A DNA stretch of 64,000 nt from Cylicocyclus nassatus (GCA_958299035.1 CATQJL010000223.1:69547006-69611005); one strand, 5' to 3'. Shown: positions 33,126 through 43,951, counted from the first letter of the stretch. Notes: a model not told the origin generated them from the letters alone. Translations and numbers: made by a program.

Positions 33126-35918
33126 TTGTCTTGTTTATCATGTTGTCTTTCTAATATACGTTCCATGATTAGTAATGCGGACGATTTGGTTTTGAAACTT
33201 TGTAGTGAGCATCTTGATGTTATTTTTTTGACAGAGACCTGGCTAAAAACTAACAACGAACTCTCAGCTTTACTTGGTATTGCTTCATCAATATACACCG
33301 GAATCAGGTGTGACCGAATCCGCCGTAGAGGAGGCGGAGTTGCTGTTTTGATCCGAAAAACTATTCCAATAAATGTGGTTTTCAGTGAATCTATAGCTAA
33401 CTCCCATGAAATTTTAGTATGCGAACTACTGTTTTCAAGCGAAAAAATTCGATTGATATTAATCTATAAGGTACCAAACTGTAGCGCCATGGACTTCATC
33501 AATTTAACAAAGGCACTCAGTGATTTCAGTGCTTTTGAAGGTCCCACTGTCTTGCTAGGTGACTTCAATCTCCCTCATATTAATTTCAGTTCAGACCCTT
33601 CCATGATTCAGTGCACCTCTACAGAAATCTTCACCAATTTTATTACCACCCATGGCTTTGTGCAGCTTGTCAAAGGCTCTACTAGAGGAAATTCCGTTCT
33701 TGATTTTATTTTTTGCAATCGTCCTAATCTGGTTATTGATATTGAGATATGCTCCCCTATTGGTAGCAGTGATCACTCGACAATTGACTTTTCCCTCCGA
33801 GTGCCTTATACTCCTGCCACAGAAATCCTTATCAAGGATTTCAAGATTGCGAACTACTCTGTTGTGCGAGAGTATTTATCAGGCATTGACTGGCTGGGTT
33901 GTTTTACACCCTTAGATACCGTCAATGAAATGTATGAACTTTTTCTCGCCGTTTTACAACACGCAGTGGAAAAGTTCATTCCTTTACGCAGAGTTTTGGA
34001 AAATCAACTAAGTCTACCTTCTTACCTTATAGGCATGATTAAAAAACGAGATATGCTTTGGAATCGTGCTGTTGATTGCGGAAGTACTGAAGCTTGGTCT
34101 GCTTTCAGAAAATTCAATAGTAAACTTGAGAAAGCTTCACGCAAGTACCATATACATCTGGAGAAAAAGCTTATCCTATCGAAAAATAAGAGCGGGTTTT
34201 GTCGTTATATGAGGACTCATCTTGTGGATAAATATGTCGCATATCCACTTCTGGATAGCTCTGGAAAATCTCTGTTGCATGACACAGACAAGGCTAACCT
34301 ACTAGCTGAAGAATTTCTAAAAGTCTATAACAAAAGTTCATCTGCAACTTCTTACCCAGCTCCAATATTTCCGGAAATGAAAAAATCTGTCTGGTTTTCA
34401 AGAGAGAAAATAGTCACAATCCTTTCCAAATGTCCTAGCTCTTTTTCAGTGACTCCTGATGGAATACCTTTGTTTTTTATCAAAGAGGTACTCCCTGAAA
34501 TTGGTTTTCCTTTAGAATTTCTATTTAATCTGTCCTATATGAGAAGTGAAGTTCCTGACAGGTGGAAGCACTCTCTTGTAACCCCTATTCCAAAGAAACC
34601 ACCCCACAACGATCCAAAAAATTATCGGCCAATAAGCATAACTTCTATATTTGCTAGAACATTTGAGAAAATTTTGAAAGAACAGATTGTACTACATTTA
34701 GAAAAGTATTCCATTATTTCTCCATGTCAACATGGTTTTTGTAAAGGTAAATCTGTCGAGACAGCAGTCCTTACAGCCATGAATGACTGGACTGTTGAAG
34801 CTGATAAGCGACAACAAATTGATGTTATATTCTTAGACTTCTCCAAAGCATTTGATAAAGTTCCAATCACCAAACTGCTATCTAAACTTAGAATGATAGG
34901 AGTGGAGGGTATGACATGCAGATGGATAGAGAACTTTTTGAACAGCCGTACCTTTCAAGTTCGTGTCGGTAATGAATTTTCAAGAGCCTATACCATCTCT
35001 AGTGGAGTACCGCAGGGTGGAGTCCTCTCCCCTGTACTCTTTCTTATTTACACCTTTGACTTGCCTGATATCATTGAATCTCATCAAGATATCAAATGCG
35101 TGATGTATGCAGACGACATCAAGTTGTTTAAGGTTATTCATAATGAAAATGATGTGAAGCTCTTACAGTCCTGTCTAGAAGCTGCTAATCAATGGTCAGA
35201 AGAATTTGAATTGCCTCTATCCCCCCAGAAAACTCATGTAATGTCTTTGGGTGTCAGAAAAGTTGAGTCGTTCTATACTCTGAATGGAAACAAACTGACT
35301 CAGATCAAGAAAGTGAAGGATTTAGGTTTTACATTTTCCGAAAAGCTTCAGTTCACTTCTCACTACAACAACACTGTCTCTAAAGCCCTCTCTCGAACTT
35401 ACAATCTATTCAAAGTCCTCAGAACCACAAACGCTAAAGTTTTAATTAATGCCTACAAGATGTACATTCGTCCTATTGTCGAATTTGGTACTACAGTAAC
35501 TTCTCCACATAAGGTTCGAGACATTGCTACTATCGAAAGGGTACAAAACAACTTTACCAGAAAATTATTTCTGAGACTTTTGGGTCCCAACTACTCTCTT
35601 ATACCTAGAAGCGATGAACGCAACAAAGTATTATCACTGCCTAGTTTAGCCTTCAGAAGAAAAAAGTTTGATCTCTCCATGGCTCTCAAGATGCTAATAG
35701 GAAAATGCAAAATTGATATATCAAAATTCTTTGACGTTTACAACTCCAAGACTAGAGGAGGTTCGCTGAAACTAAGGGTTCCCAAAACAAAATTACTTTT
35801 CAGGTCCAATTTTTTCGCTGTGAGAATAGTTTCCGATGTTAACAGGCTACTGGCACAAGATGCTCTCCAAAAGACATTAGCAAAATTTTTTACAAATCGT
35901 CCTATTTCCCAATCGTGA
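33126..35918 (+). CDS. LINE ORF2: endonuclease and reverse transcriptase
   Basis: 930 residues, uninterrupted. Residues 1-225 form an apurinic-type endonuclease/exonuclease/phosphatase domain: SNIRS near 9, TETW near 36, GGGVAVLIR near 75, GDFN near 145 and SDH near 216, the catalytic signature. The RT domain spans about 430-720: NYRPISITSIFARTFEKIL, FLDFSKAFDK near 571 (motif A Asp), SGVPQGGVLSPVLFLIYTFD near 627, and YADD near 661-664 (catalytic Asp pair). The C terminus has YKMYIRPIVEFGTTV and ERVQNNFTRKLF motifs found in CR1/Jockey elements. All catalytic residues I can check are present, so it may encode an active enzyme that nicks target DNA and primes cDNA synthesis there. Its assignment to CR1 versus Jockey is not settled by eye. 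Confidence 0.95.
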   Translation: MSCLSCCLSNIRSMISNADDLVLKLCSEHLDVIFLTETWLKTNNELSALLGIASSIYTGIRCDRIRRRGGGVAVLIRKTIPINVVFSESIANSHEILVCELLFSSEKIRLILIYKVPNCSAMDFINLTKALSDFSAFEGPTVLLGDFNLPHINFSSDPSMIQCTSTEIFTNFITTHGFVQLVKGSTRGNSVLDFIFCNRPNLVIDIEICSPIGSSDHSTIDFSLRVPYTPATEILIKDFKIANYSVVREYLSGIDWLGCFTPLDTVNEMYELFLAVLQHAVEKFIPLRRVLENQLSLPSYLIGMIKKRDMLWNRAVDCGSTEAWSAFRKFNSKLEKASRKYHIHLEKKLILSKNKSGFCRYMRTHLVDKYVAYPLLDSSGKSLLHDTDKANLLAEEFLKVYNKSSSATSYPAPIFPEMKKSVWFSREKIVTILSKCPSSFSVTPDGIPLFFIKEVLPEIGFPLEFLFNLSYMRSEVPDRWKHSLVTPIPKKPPHNDPKNYRPISITSIFARTFEKILKEQIVLHLEKYSIISPCQHGFCKGKSVETAVLTAMNDWTVEADKRQQIDVIFLDFSKAFDKVPITKLLSKLRMIGVEGMTCRWIENFLNSRTFQVRVGNEFSRAYTISSGVPQGGVLSPVLFLIYTFDLPDIIESHQDIKCVMYADDIKLFKVIHNENDVKLLQSCLEAANQWSEEFELPLSPQKTHVMSLGVRKVESFYTLNGNKLTQIKKVKDLGFTFSEKLQFTSHYNNTVSKALSRTYNLFKVLRTTNAKVLINAYKMYIRPIVEFGTTVTSPHKVRDIATIERVQNNFTRKLFLRLLGPNYSLIPRSDERNKVLSLPSLAFRRKKFDLSMALKMLIGKCKIDISKFFDVYNSKTRGGSLKLRVPKTKLLFRSNFFAVRIVSDVNRLLAQDALQKTLAKFFTNRPISQS

Positions 35919-35959
35919 AATCATTTTCTTCATTGTCTTGTGCTGTAAATGGTACTATA

Positions 35960-36639
35960 CAGGGTGTCCCAAAAGTATGTATCGAACGTTTGATCGTTAA
36001 TAACTCTCTTCCCAAGAAGTCTTTTGCCTTGCTTCAGGTACCGTTTTGTAGAGCTGGCTTCAACTTAGATTTGCAGTATAGAACGAATCACTCATTTCTC
36101 TTCATTACTGTAGGATTACGGTAGAAACTTCAAGGAGGGTTTTAAGCAATGAAAGGCCATATTTTGCCCCAGAAAGGAAACAAAACAGCCTCAAAACTTT
36201 TACACTAGGCTAATTAGAGTTGCTGATTATAACTGTAAAGTTCCCAACTTATTATGATGCTTCATTGAAGAGTTATGCCAGGTAAGAAGTAGCGGCCATT
36301 TTTTCAATGTTCCTAAAAAGTGGGATTGCACCGTTTAGAAAGCTTCGTAATCTTGTGAATAGTTAATTATTGAACTCAGCGTCCATAAAAACCCTATTAC
36401 ACAAGTTTTCACGATTTTTTGAAAAATTTTGAAACGGCAGCTTTTTTCACATTAACACCATATGTTTCAAGTTTCTACCGTAATCCTACAGTAATGAAGA
36501 GAGATGAATGATTCGTTCTATAGTGCAAATCTAAGTTGAAGCCAGCTCTACAAAACGGTACCTAAAGCAAGGCAAAAGACTTCTTGGAAAGAGAGTTATT
36601 AACGATCAAACGTTCGATACATACCTTTGGGACACCCTG
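35960..36639. mobile_element. CAGGGTGTCCC mariner-like MITE in LINE 3' UTR
   Basis: 680 bp with ends CAGGGTGTCCCAAAAGTATG / CATACCTTTGGGACACCCTG and flanking TA (35958-35959, 36640-36641). The inverted repeats extend through GTATCGAACGTTTGATCGTT and further for well over 100 bp. CAGGGTGTCCC is a common Tc1/mariner terminus. It begins 41 nt after the ORF2 stop, so it does not interrupt the coding region. Confidence 0.92.
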
Positions 36640-37684
36640 TATGTATATCTTTTGCTGATATTCTTTTTGTACATTAATACTCCGGTTTTCTAGCATTGCA
36701 AGACTTGATTTTACTATTTCTATTCACGTGTTTTTGCACGTATCAATAAATAAATAAAATAAATAAAACACAATGAGAGTTTGGCTGCTGAATAGAGGAA
36801 AAAACTCTGCATCGGGTACATTTTGAAGATTTAGTTTATCTTCATTTTAACGTGTTTGCCGATGAATTGAAAAAACTGACAAAACTTTTGCACCGACCTA
36901 ATACTTACGTAATAAGGAAGCCGAAGCCTTTTTTTAATCTTACTGAGCCCTTAAAAACGTCTTCCCAATTTTTTTGAATTATGGAATCAACTGGGCCCAT
37001 ATGGGATGTGCTGTTAACGGTATTAAATGTCTATAAAACTTTGACCACTTCCCAAGCTTTGTCAGTCGTACGAAATTTTCGCAGTAACTTCTAGGTGACG
37101 CAACTATGGCTGCCATTCAAATTATGAACTTTCATACTTACTGGCAATTGCGTAGGAGTCATGTAGAATTCTTACTATGCACAGAAACGTACATGTCGAC
37201 AAAAGCTAAGCAAATGTCTTGTCTCTGACCGAAATTTTGTTTTTTCTAAATATGTCAAAACTAAAAAACACATACAATTGCGCCATGCGTTAAAAGTGAA
37301 GTCGGATCTATCCGTCTCCTATCTTATGAGGCAAGCGGTGTGGTTAAGCGCTCTTGTCAACATTCATCTCTAAGTGGACTTTTGCCACCCTCTTGCCCAT
37401 CCAAGTTACCCTAGTCAAGCCCAAACGGACTAAGTTGAAGGTACTCACATTGAATGCTTTGGTAGTCTTTATGAGACTACATGGTTATTGAACTCAGCAT
37501 TCGAACACCTCAAAATATAGATCAAACTTCCACTTACTATTCCGCAACACTACACGAACATCCAATTTCAATTTGGAACTGATGGCTGCTTAAAACGTAT
37601 CATTTGAAACTCAATAATTTCGTACATTCCTCTCTTAGCTTGAAGACATGTCCTCGGCAGCGGCTCTCGCAGATGCCGCCTCTA

Positions 37685-39079
37685 TTAGGTTGGCTCAAAA
37701 TTCTTGGACATTTTCAGACGAGACCTGCTATTTCTCGAAAGCCAAAACATGAAAATTTTTATTTTTTCGACTTGTAAATGAGAAAAAAATACAGCAACGG
37801 TACATATGAGTGTCTAATGTGGTGTGCAACTTGCTTGAGCAAATTGGAGATCCTTAGGATTTATCTAAATGAAGATATGAATTTTTCCCAGTTTTTCGAG
37901 CCTTCAATACGACTCAGATTCTGGATGCGAACTTATGAGAGGTCTAAGCAGGGCCCGGCACAGATCGTCTGGAAGCATGCTTGACTCCGTTTTTGGAGCA
38001 AAAAGCAAAGGAGATATCGTTTATGAGACGAATCGAGGCCGAGCACCAAGAATAAGCGCCATTTAGTCAAACATAAGCTTTTCGGGCAAATTATCACACG
38101 ATTGACTGACATGCTCTATCGTGTATGGCGAAATAAGCGCGCGATTTGAAAGCAAGGCTAAAATAAACAAATTGCTTATTCACGGCGCACACAGAATCAA
38201 ATGACACCAAAATTGAACCGTATACTTAGAAAATTATTTGCGAAAGAATGATGCAAAAAAATTCAAAAACTTATGTGAAGTATTACCTTTTCCAAAATTA
38301 TTTCGTCTCCAGACGTTACCAGACGGTCTGAGATCGCCAGAAGCATGTACTTGTCACTTCACATAAGTTTTGGATTATTCTATAATGGATGGATTCTACG
38401 GTCAATATATTTTTGAGCATAAAGACATTTTCATATCATTACTTTTCCTTTGTTTTTTTTTGCATTACCCTAATTTCACGCGTACAAGGCGCACCTTTTT
38501 CGATTTTTCGACCAAGCCCCTCAGCCTCTATAGATTATCTCGGAAAGCGATCCTCATGCAGTACGATTCTCTTGAGCAATATACAGCAAGGCATAAGGTC
38601 CTTTGGCTGCAAGTTCTTTGGCGTATATGTATGGGGTGGTCGATTTTGGAAAAAAATCCTCCGCGCCTTGTACGCGTGAAATTAGGGTAATTTCTTCGTA
38701 AATTGTTCTGTTGAATATCGCGCTCTAATGCCAAACATTTGAGCATGCGTAGCTTCAGCTCCAGTTGGACTTTCACTCTTATGTTATTATGTTACGTTTT
38801 TTCTTTTATATTAATACATTTTTCTTATTTCGTCCTCTCCTAAATAGGTGGGTCAAAGAAGACTTCGTAAAACTTTCGAAAGTCAGGGGAGATTTCGTTT
38901 TTAAAAGCCCTAGATCCCGATTGTGCTGGGCCCTAGATCTAAGCTGGTGCGAACTTTTGAATATCTTGTAGAGCTTGCATTGCTGTATCGAATGGTATCT
39001 CTGTTAGATGTACATGCATTAAGTTTCGAGAAATAGCGATTTCGTCTGAAAATGTCAGAGAACTTTCGAGCCAACTTAA
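37685..39079. mobile_element. Mariner-like element (TTAGGTTGGCTC)
   Basis: Ends TTAGGTTGGCTCAAAATTCT and, inverted, TTAAGTTGGCTCGAAAGTTC, both continuing into GACATTTTCAGACGAGA, with TA at 37683-37684 and 39080-39081. About 1.4 kb with no transposase frame. It contains the left arm of the 38-42.8 kb inverted duplication and the 220 bp element at 38468. A stretch near 37780-37930 resembles 48860-49010. Confidence 0.75.
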
Positions 39080-39155
39080 TAACTAATTTTCTAGCGCAAA
39101 TGCTCTCATGGCAGACATACTTGTTGAGTTGAATTTTTCTCAACTTCAAACCAAA
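38061..39155 (+). repeat. Large inverted duplication, left arm
   Basis: About 1.1 kb that recurs in inverted orientation at 41043-42750 with few differences by eye. Shared landmarks include GTATACTTAGAAAATTATTTG, ACTTCACATAAG, TAGAATCCATCC and AAGTTGAGAAAAATTCAAC. The arms are separated by about 1.9 kb. This arm contains the 220 bp element at 38468-38687; the right arm contains the Helitron-like element. Confidence 0.92.
38468..38687. mobile_element. CCCTAATTTCACGC MITE, copy 2
   Basis: 220 bp, same inverted ends as 5415-5631, TA-flanked (38466-38467, 38688-38689). The right arm of the inverted duplication, near 41490-41505, has the empty site: GCATTAATTTCTTCG there against GCATTA-element-TAATTTCTTCG here. 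This proves the TA duplication and shows insertion after the arms were formed or before loss from the other. Confidence 0.95.
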
Positions 39156-41042
39156 GGCGATGCATGTCTTTCAAAAAGAGCTGCGCTGCACAATGCACGA
39201 GCATCGCTGCTACGACAAAAGACATTTTGATGTACGTGGAAAAAGAAGGCGATTAAAGTATAAGACTAAATAGCCGGAGCAAGCTACTACGCAAGTTTCG
39301 AATCACCGCACTCTTGAACTTTTCTTCTCTTTTACGTTGTATTTTTATCGCTTGAAATTCGAGCCTCATCATTTTTTTGCATCAAGTTTGATAACTAAAC
39401 CAAAGTTTCTCTTGTTGCTTATCACTCGACGTACGAGACTCTCAGATATGTGCGCACTTTTTACTCGTTGACAGCTTTTTTCCCATAAAATCTTTCGCTT
39501 AGTATCAAGTATTCAATAGAGCAAACTTTACCTTAGATAAGCTGCATGAAGCAAATAACCAATCTTTCTCCATTACTGTGAAATCAATGTAAAGAATTCG
39601 AAAAAAGATAATGCCATTAATGGCTATATTTTACTCCAAAACAGATACTCAATGAGTTAGCTTTACCACTGGATTAAACAGTACCTCTGACCATGAATAT
39701 ACGATCCGCACTTTACCATGAATATTTTCCTTAGGTTGTGCAAGGCGAACCGCAAGAACGTTTTTCAAAAATATGACCAAACATATGGAACACGTAAAAA
39801 GGGTAAAAAGTTGCATGAATTTGTCTCATAAAAGCATCATGTCTTTAAATACTGCTTCGCAACTTTCCAGATCTTTGAAACATTTTTTCACATGGCCTGT
39901 TCTACAATGGTGGCGATGTAAGCTCTCCATATTACAGCAATCAACATCGATCGGCGACTCTCATTATACGTAAATCTAACTATGGAAGGATCATTAGTCG
40001 AAGTGGCCCTTGAGATGATATGCACACGGTTTTGCAGGGCATTAAACGCTAATTCCAAAGGCGCTGCAAGGAGTTACGAAAGTTTTTGTGACGAGAATTT
40101 GAAGGCGTTGGAAAGGGTAGAGGACATTAAGTCGCCGAAAGTACGGTTCTGCGTAAACATTCGCAACAAATTTCGTTCCTTCACCAGCATTAACTCATGC
40201 TAGCTATCCGTGTGTGTGGAGCCCATTGGCCACCTAAGGTTTTCTATCCCGTTGAAAAAAGAAAATCAGAAGTCTATGATGAGATTGAATGGGGTAGTGA
40301 TGTATGTTAAACCAGTCTGTGCAAAGAATAATTTTTGTTTGCCATACCCATACACAATACTATTCCATCTGCGAGTTGTGCAGGCTGTTACAGTCAGTTT
40401 TGTTCCTGTTGCAATTCGATTTTCTGGCTCTTGAAACGCTCACAACTTCTCTCTCAAAAGTGTTTTTCAGTTAGAAAAGACAGATTTGTTATGCCCTTGA
40501 AAAATATGTACAGCTCATTTCCAAAGGCCATTTCGAAAAAAGATTCGCCTGTATTCTTTCCTTGTAAGTGAAACCAGTTTTGAAGAATGGTATCTGTGCA
40601 AATAACTTTGTAAAGACTAAGATCTTGGCGAATAGAAAATGTGTACTCAGAGACTTGCGAGCGAGTGTCCCTTTTACAGACACTATTGCACGAACATCCT
40701 AGACCTGAAGCTTCCGAACGCATTGTTAGCATAATGACGACCGCTTGACACGCCATATGTAAGGCTTGAAATTTGTTAAAGTGGTTAAGGATAAACTCAA
40801 TTCCTGGGATAAACTCACTCCATAGCTTTCTTTCACTAAATCTAGGAATGACTTCTACCTTTTTTGTTAGCCTTTTAGATTTATTAGGTGTACTGTAGAT
40901 AGCAGTACGCGTGATTATAGTTGAAAAATGTGAGCTGGCCAGTAAAAGGCCTTGGTCCCAGATTAGGGCTCAGCACGAATCGGTTCCTAGGGTTTCTAAA
41001 AACGAAGTCTTCCCCGACTTTAGAAAATTTTACGAAGTCTTC
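39156..41042. other. Spacer between inverted arms
   Basis: 1.9 kb with no recognisable gene. At 40960-41042 is a diverged second copy of the GGGCTCAGCACGAATCGG... sequence that recurs at 41246-41340 and, inverted, at 38845-38945, so the right inner border is itself a small tandem repeat. Confidence 0.5.
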
Positions 41043-42750
41043 TTTGGTTTGAAGTTGAGAAAAATTCAACTCAACAAGTATGTCTGCCATGGGAGCATTT
41101 GCGCTAGAAAATTAGGTATTAAGTTGGCTCGAAAGTTCTCTGACATTTTCAGACGAGATCGCTATTTCTCGAAACTTAATGCATGTACATCTAACAGAGA
41201 TACCATTCGATACAGCAATGCAAGCTCTACAAGATATTCAAAAGTTCGCACCAGCTTAGATCTAGGGCCCAGCACAATCGGGATCTAGGGCTTTTAAAAA
41301 CGAAATCTCCCCTGACTTTCGAAAGTTTTACGAAGTCTTCTTTGACCCACCTATTTAGGAGAGGACGAAATAAGAAAAATGTATTAATATAAAAGAAAAA
41401 ACGTAAGATAAGAGTGAAAGTCTAACTGGAGCTGAAGCTACGCATGCTCAAAAGTTTGGCATTGGAGCGCGATATTTAACAGAACAATTTACGAAGAAAT
41501 TAATGCAAAAAAAACAAAGGAAAAGTAATGATATGAAAATGTCTTTATGCTCAAAAATATATTGACCGTAGAATCCATCCATCTTATATATATAAAGCTG
41601 AATGTCTGTTTGTCTGTATGTCTGTCTGTCTGTCTGTATGTATGTACGTATGTTCCGAATAGAAAATTCCATTTCTGAACCGATCGGGACCAAACTTGGC
41701 ACACATACACTTCGGGCCCCGGCGGGTGTCCTAGGCTACTTTTCGTATCGATCGATATCGATTTTATCGATTTTTTTGCAAAGTTTGAGCTACGGGGCTG
41801 GGAGTTGGCACAGGGGGGTGAGCGAGCATGGGGATTCCGAATACAATCTTAGTTTTTAAAATCGTGCATTACTTTTATCGATTTTATCGATTTTTTTGCA
41901 AAGTTTGGGCTACGGGGCTGGGAGTTGGCACAGGGGGGTAATCGAGCATGGGGATTCCGAATACAATATTGGTTTTCAGGATTATCGATTACTTTTATCG
42001 ATTTTATCGATTTTTTTGCAAAGTTTGAGCTACGGGGCTGGGAGTTGGCACAGGGGGGTAATCGAGCATGGGGATTCCGAATACAATATTGGTTTTCGGG
42101 ATTATCGATTACTTTTATCAATTTTTTCGATTTTTTTGCAAAGTTTGAGCTACGGGGCTGGGAGTCGGCACAGGAGGGTAATCGAGCATGCTGACCACCC
42201 CCTGGGGGTGATCAGCATGCTCGATTACACCCCTCTGCCAAATTCCAGCCCCCTAGCTCAAATTTTGCAAAAAATCGATAAAGTCGACATCGATCGATAA
42301 CGAAAAGTGGACTGTGACACCTACCGGGGCCCGAAGTGTAAGTGTGCCAAGTTTGGTCCGGATCGGTTAAGAAATGGAATTTTCTATTCGGAGCATACGA
42401 CGGAGCCGGGTAAGCCAGCTAGTTATAGAATAATCCAGAACTTATGTGAAGTGACAGAAATACATGCTTCAGACGATCTCAGATCGTCTGATAACCGTCT
42501 GGAGAAGAAATAATTTTGGAAAAGGTGATACTTCACATAAGTTTTTGAATCTTTTTGCATCATTCTTTCGCAAATAATTTCCTAAGTATACGGTTCAATT
42601 TTGGTGTCATATGATTCTGTGTGCGCCGTAAACAAGCAATTTGTTTATTTTAGCCTTGCTTTCAAATCGCGCGCTCTTTTCGCCATACACGATAGAGCAT
42701 GTCAGTCAATCGTGTGATAACCTGCCCGAAAAGCTTGTGTTTGACTAAAT
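41043..42750 (-). repeat. Large inverted duplication, right arm
   Basis: Inverted counterpart of 38061-39155, longer because an 841 bp element is inserted at 41582-42422. The outer border is at TTTGACTAAAT (42740-42750) opposite ATTTAGTCAAA (38061-38071). High similarity between arms indicates recent origin. Confidence 0.92.
41582..42422 (+). mobile_element. Non-autonomous Helitron (HINE-like), complete
   Basis: Starts TCTTATATATATAAAGCTGA and ends GGTAAGCCAGCTAG, followed by T. The other inverted arm gives the uninterrupted site CCATCCA|TTATAGA, so insertion was between A and T without target duplication, the Helitron hallmark (5' TC, 3' CTRR). Inside: a TGTC/TGTA microsatellite, then about four 120 bp direct units (41750-42190) with GCTACGGGGCTGGGAGTTGG and ATCGATTTTATCGA. 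A palindromic turn at about 42180-42232 follows, then an inverted copy of the 5' subterminal sequence, including a GAATAGAAAATTCCATTTC-type stretch near both ends. Subterminal inverted repeats plus central tandem repeats match Helentron-associated HINE elements. No Rep/helicase is encoded. Confidence 0.9.
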
Positions 42751-42752
42751 TG

Positions 42753-43016
42753 CGGTGGGTGCGCGAGTTTATGCAGCCAGAGAAGCATGCCGCCATGTAT
42801 TAGCAGGGGACATGAGAGGTCATGAACTGTCAGCAACGCTAATTTGCACCCAGTTTGCACCGAAAACAAGCAGATTTGCTCACGACAGATACGACGTCAT
42901 CCTACAGTGTACGAAACCGGGATTTCATTGAAATTTGAATCAAAATTTAGCGGTGAAATTAGTCCAAGTAGGGTAAAAATTTGTATTTAGACGTAGTCTG
43001 CCATGCTGGTTCCATA
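42753..43016. other. Unassigned stretch
   Basis: Nothing recognised between the inverted duplication and the next mariner-like element. Confidence 0.4.
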
Positions 43017-43018
43017 TA

Positions 43019-43949
43019 TTAGGTTGTGTAATAAGTTCTGTCCATTTTTCTTTCAATTTTTTCTCAATATTTTGCGCGATATTCTATAAATTGTTTATAT
43101 GCTATTGAAAGCTTTAAGCCTTCTCTACTAATACTTTCATTTCGATTTTCTACATCAGATGACTTGAAAAAGTTTTACAGCGTCAAATTCGGAAAATCAA
43201 ACAGGAAAAAAGTCCATTTTCGACAACTACGTAACTTCGCCTTCCTAATTAGTCAGAATGCCTACGAATAAGCTCGAAGAATTTCCTACACGTAAGCAAA
43301 AAATGCTTTAGCTATTGCGCTTCAGGAGTCCTGAGGCTTTTCAAAAATCATTTTTGTAAACTTTAGAAAATTCTTTTCTTCTTTCTAACGCCTTTTCAAC
43401 GTTGGTGTTGGGCATTATCGAAGGCATCCTGAGGGAAGACGGTAGGCGGATCATCCAGAAAAGATAGAAGGGGTGGTTTTTTGCTTCAAAATTATCGAAT
43501 TTGTATTTTAAATACTCAAAATTCGAATTATGGGAGCCACACAGCTTAGGTACGCGGGACGGCGATCATCGCCGTGACAAAGTTTTGCCTTGCCGACTTC
43601 TTAAAAAATGTCAAATAGCCGGTGGAAGGAACTTGCGCAAATAGTGATAGAATAAGTGCAAAAGTTTGATAGATTGTTCTGGTTGTTGTCAAGCTTGTTT
43701 AATAAGTTTTACCAATAAAAATCGAGAAAATTTGGAGGAAAAAAGAGGTAAAATGATCTTCCGGCCCTTTGGATTTTTTATTTCAATGATAAAAATCATT
43801 TCCAATTTCCTGCTATATTGCTAAATGATACATATGAGCCTGTAGAGCAGACTTAGAGCTTTCAAAAGCATATACACTATCTTAAATATAGTCATGTTGT
43901 CGAGAAAAAATTGAAACAAAAATGGGACAAAACTTATTACACAACCTAA
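43019..43949. mobile_element. Mariner-like MITE (TTAGGTTGTGTAATAAG)
   Basis: 931 bp with ends TTAGGTTGTGTAATAAGTTC / AACTTATTACACAACCTAA and TA on both sides (43017-43018, 43950-43951). Inner inverted matches include ATTTTTCTTTCAATTTTTTC / GAAAAAATTGAAACAAAAAT. No transposase frame; the 63-codon ORF inside is not credible. Confidence 0.9.
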
Positions 43950-43951
43950 TA

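Larger units (their letters stand above)
32262..36768 (+). mobile_element. Full-length, apparently intact CR1/Jockey-type LINE
   Basis: A complete two-ORF non-LTR retrotransposon. CATTCGGCATCTTAGTC at 32262 resembles the 5' start of Jockey-group elements with internal promoters, 49 nt before ORF1. ORF1 and ORF2 are separated by 20 nt and both are uninterrupted. The 3' end is an (AATA)n tail at 36747-36768. Its 3' UTR carries a 680 bp mariner-like insertion (35960-36639). Target duplications are not evident to me. The exact 5' edge is an estimate. Confidence 0.85.
31442..36901. mobile_element. Mariner-like MITE split by a LINE
   Basis: Termini TTAGGTCGGTGCAAAAGTTC and ACTTTTGCACCGACCTAA, each bordered by TA (31440-31441, 36902-36903). 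The inverted match continues through GAATTCATCGGCAAA-type sequence (for about 50 bp). The element's own DNA is about 31442-32220 and 36770-36901; the rest is the LINE inserted into it. No transposase frame remains. Confidence 0.9.
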
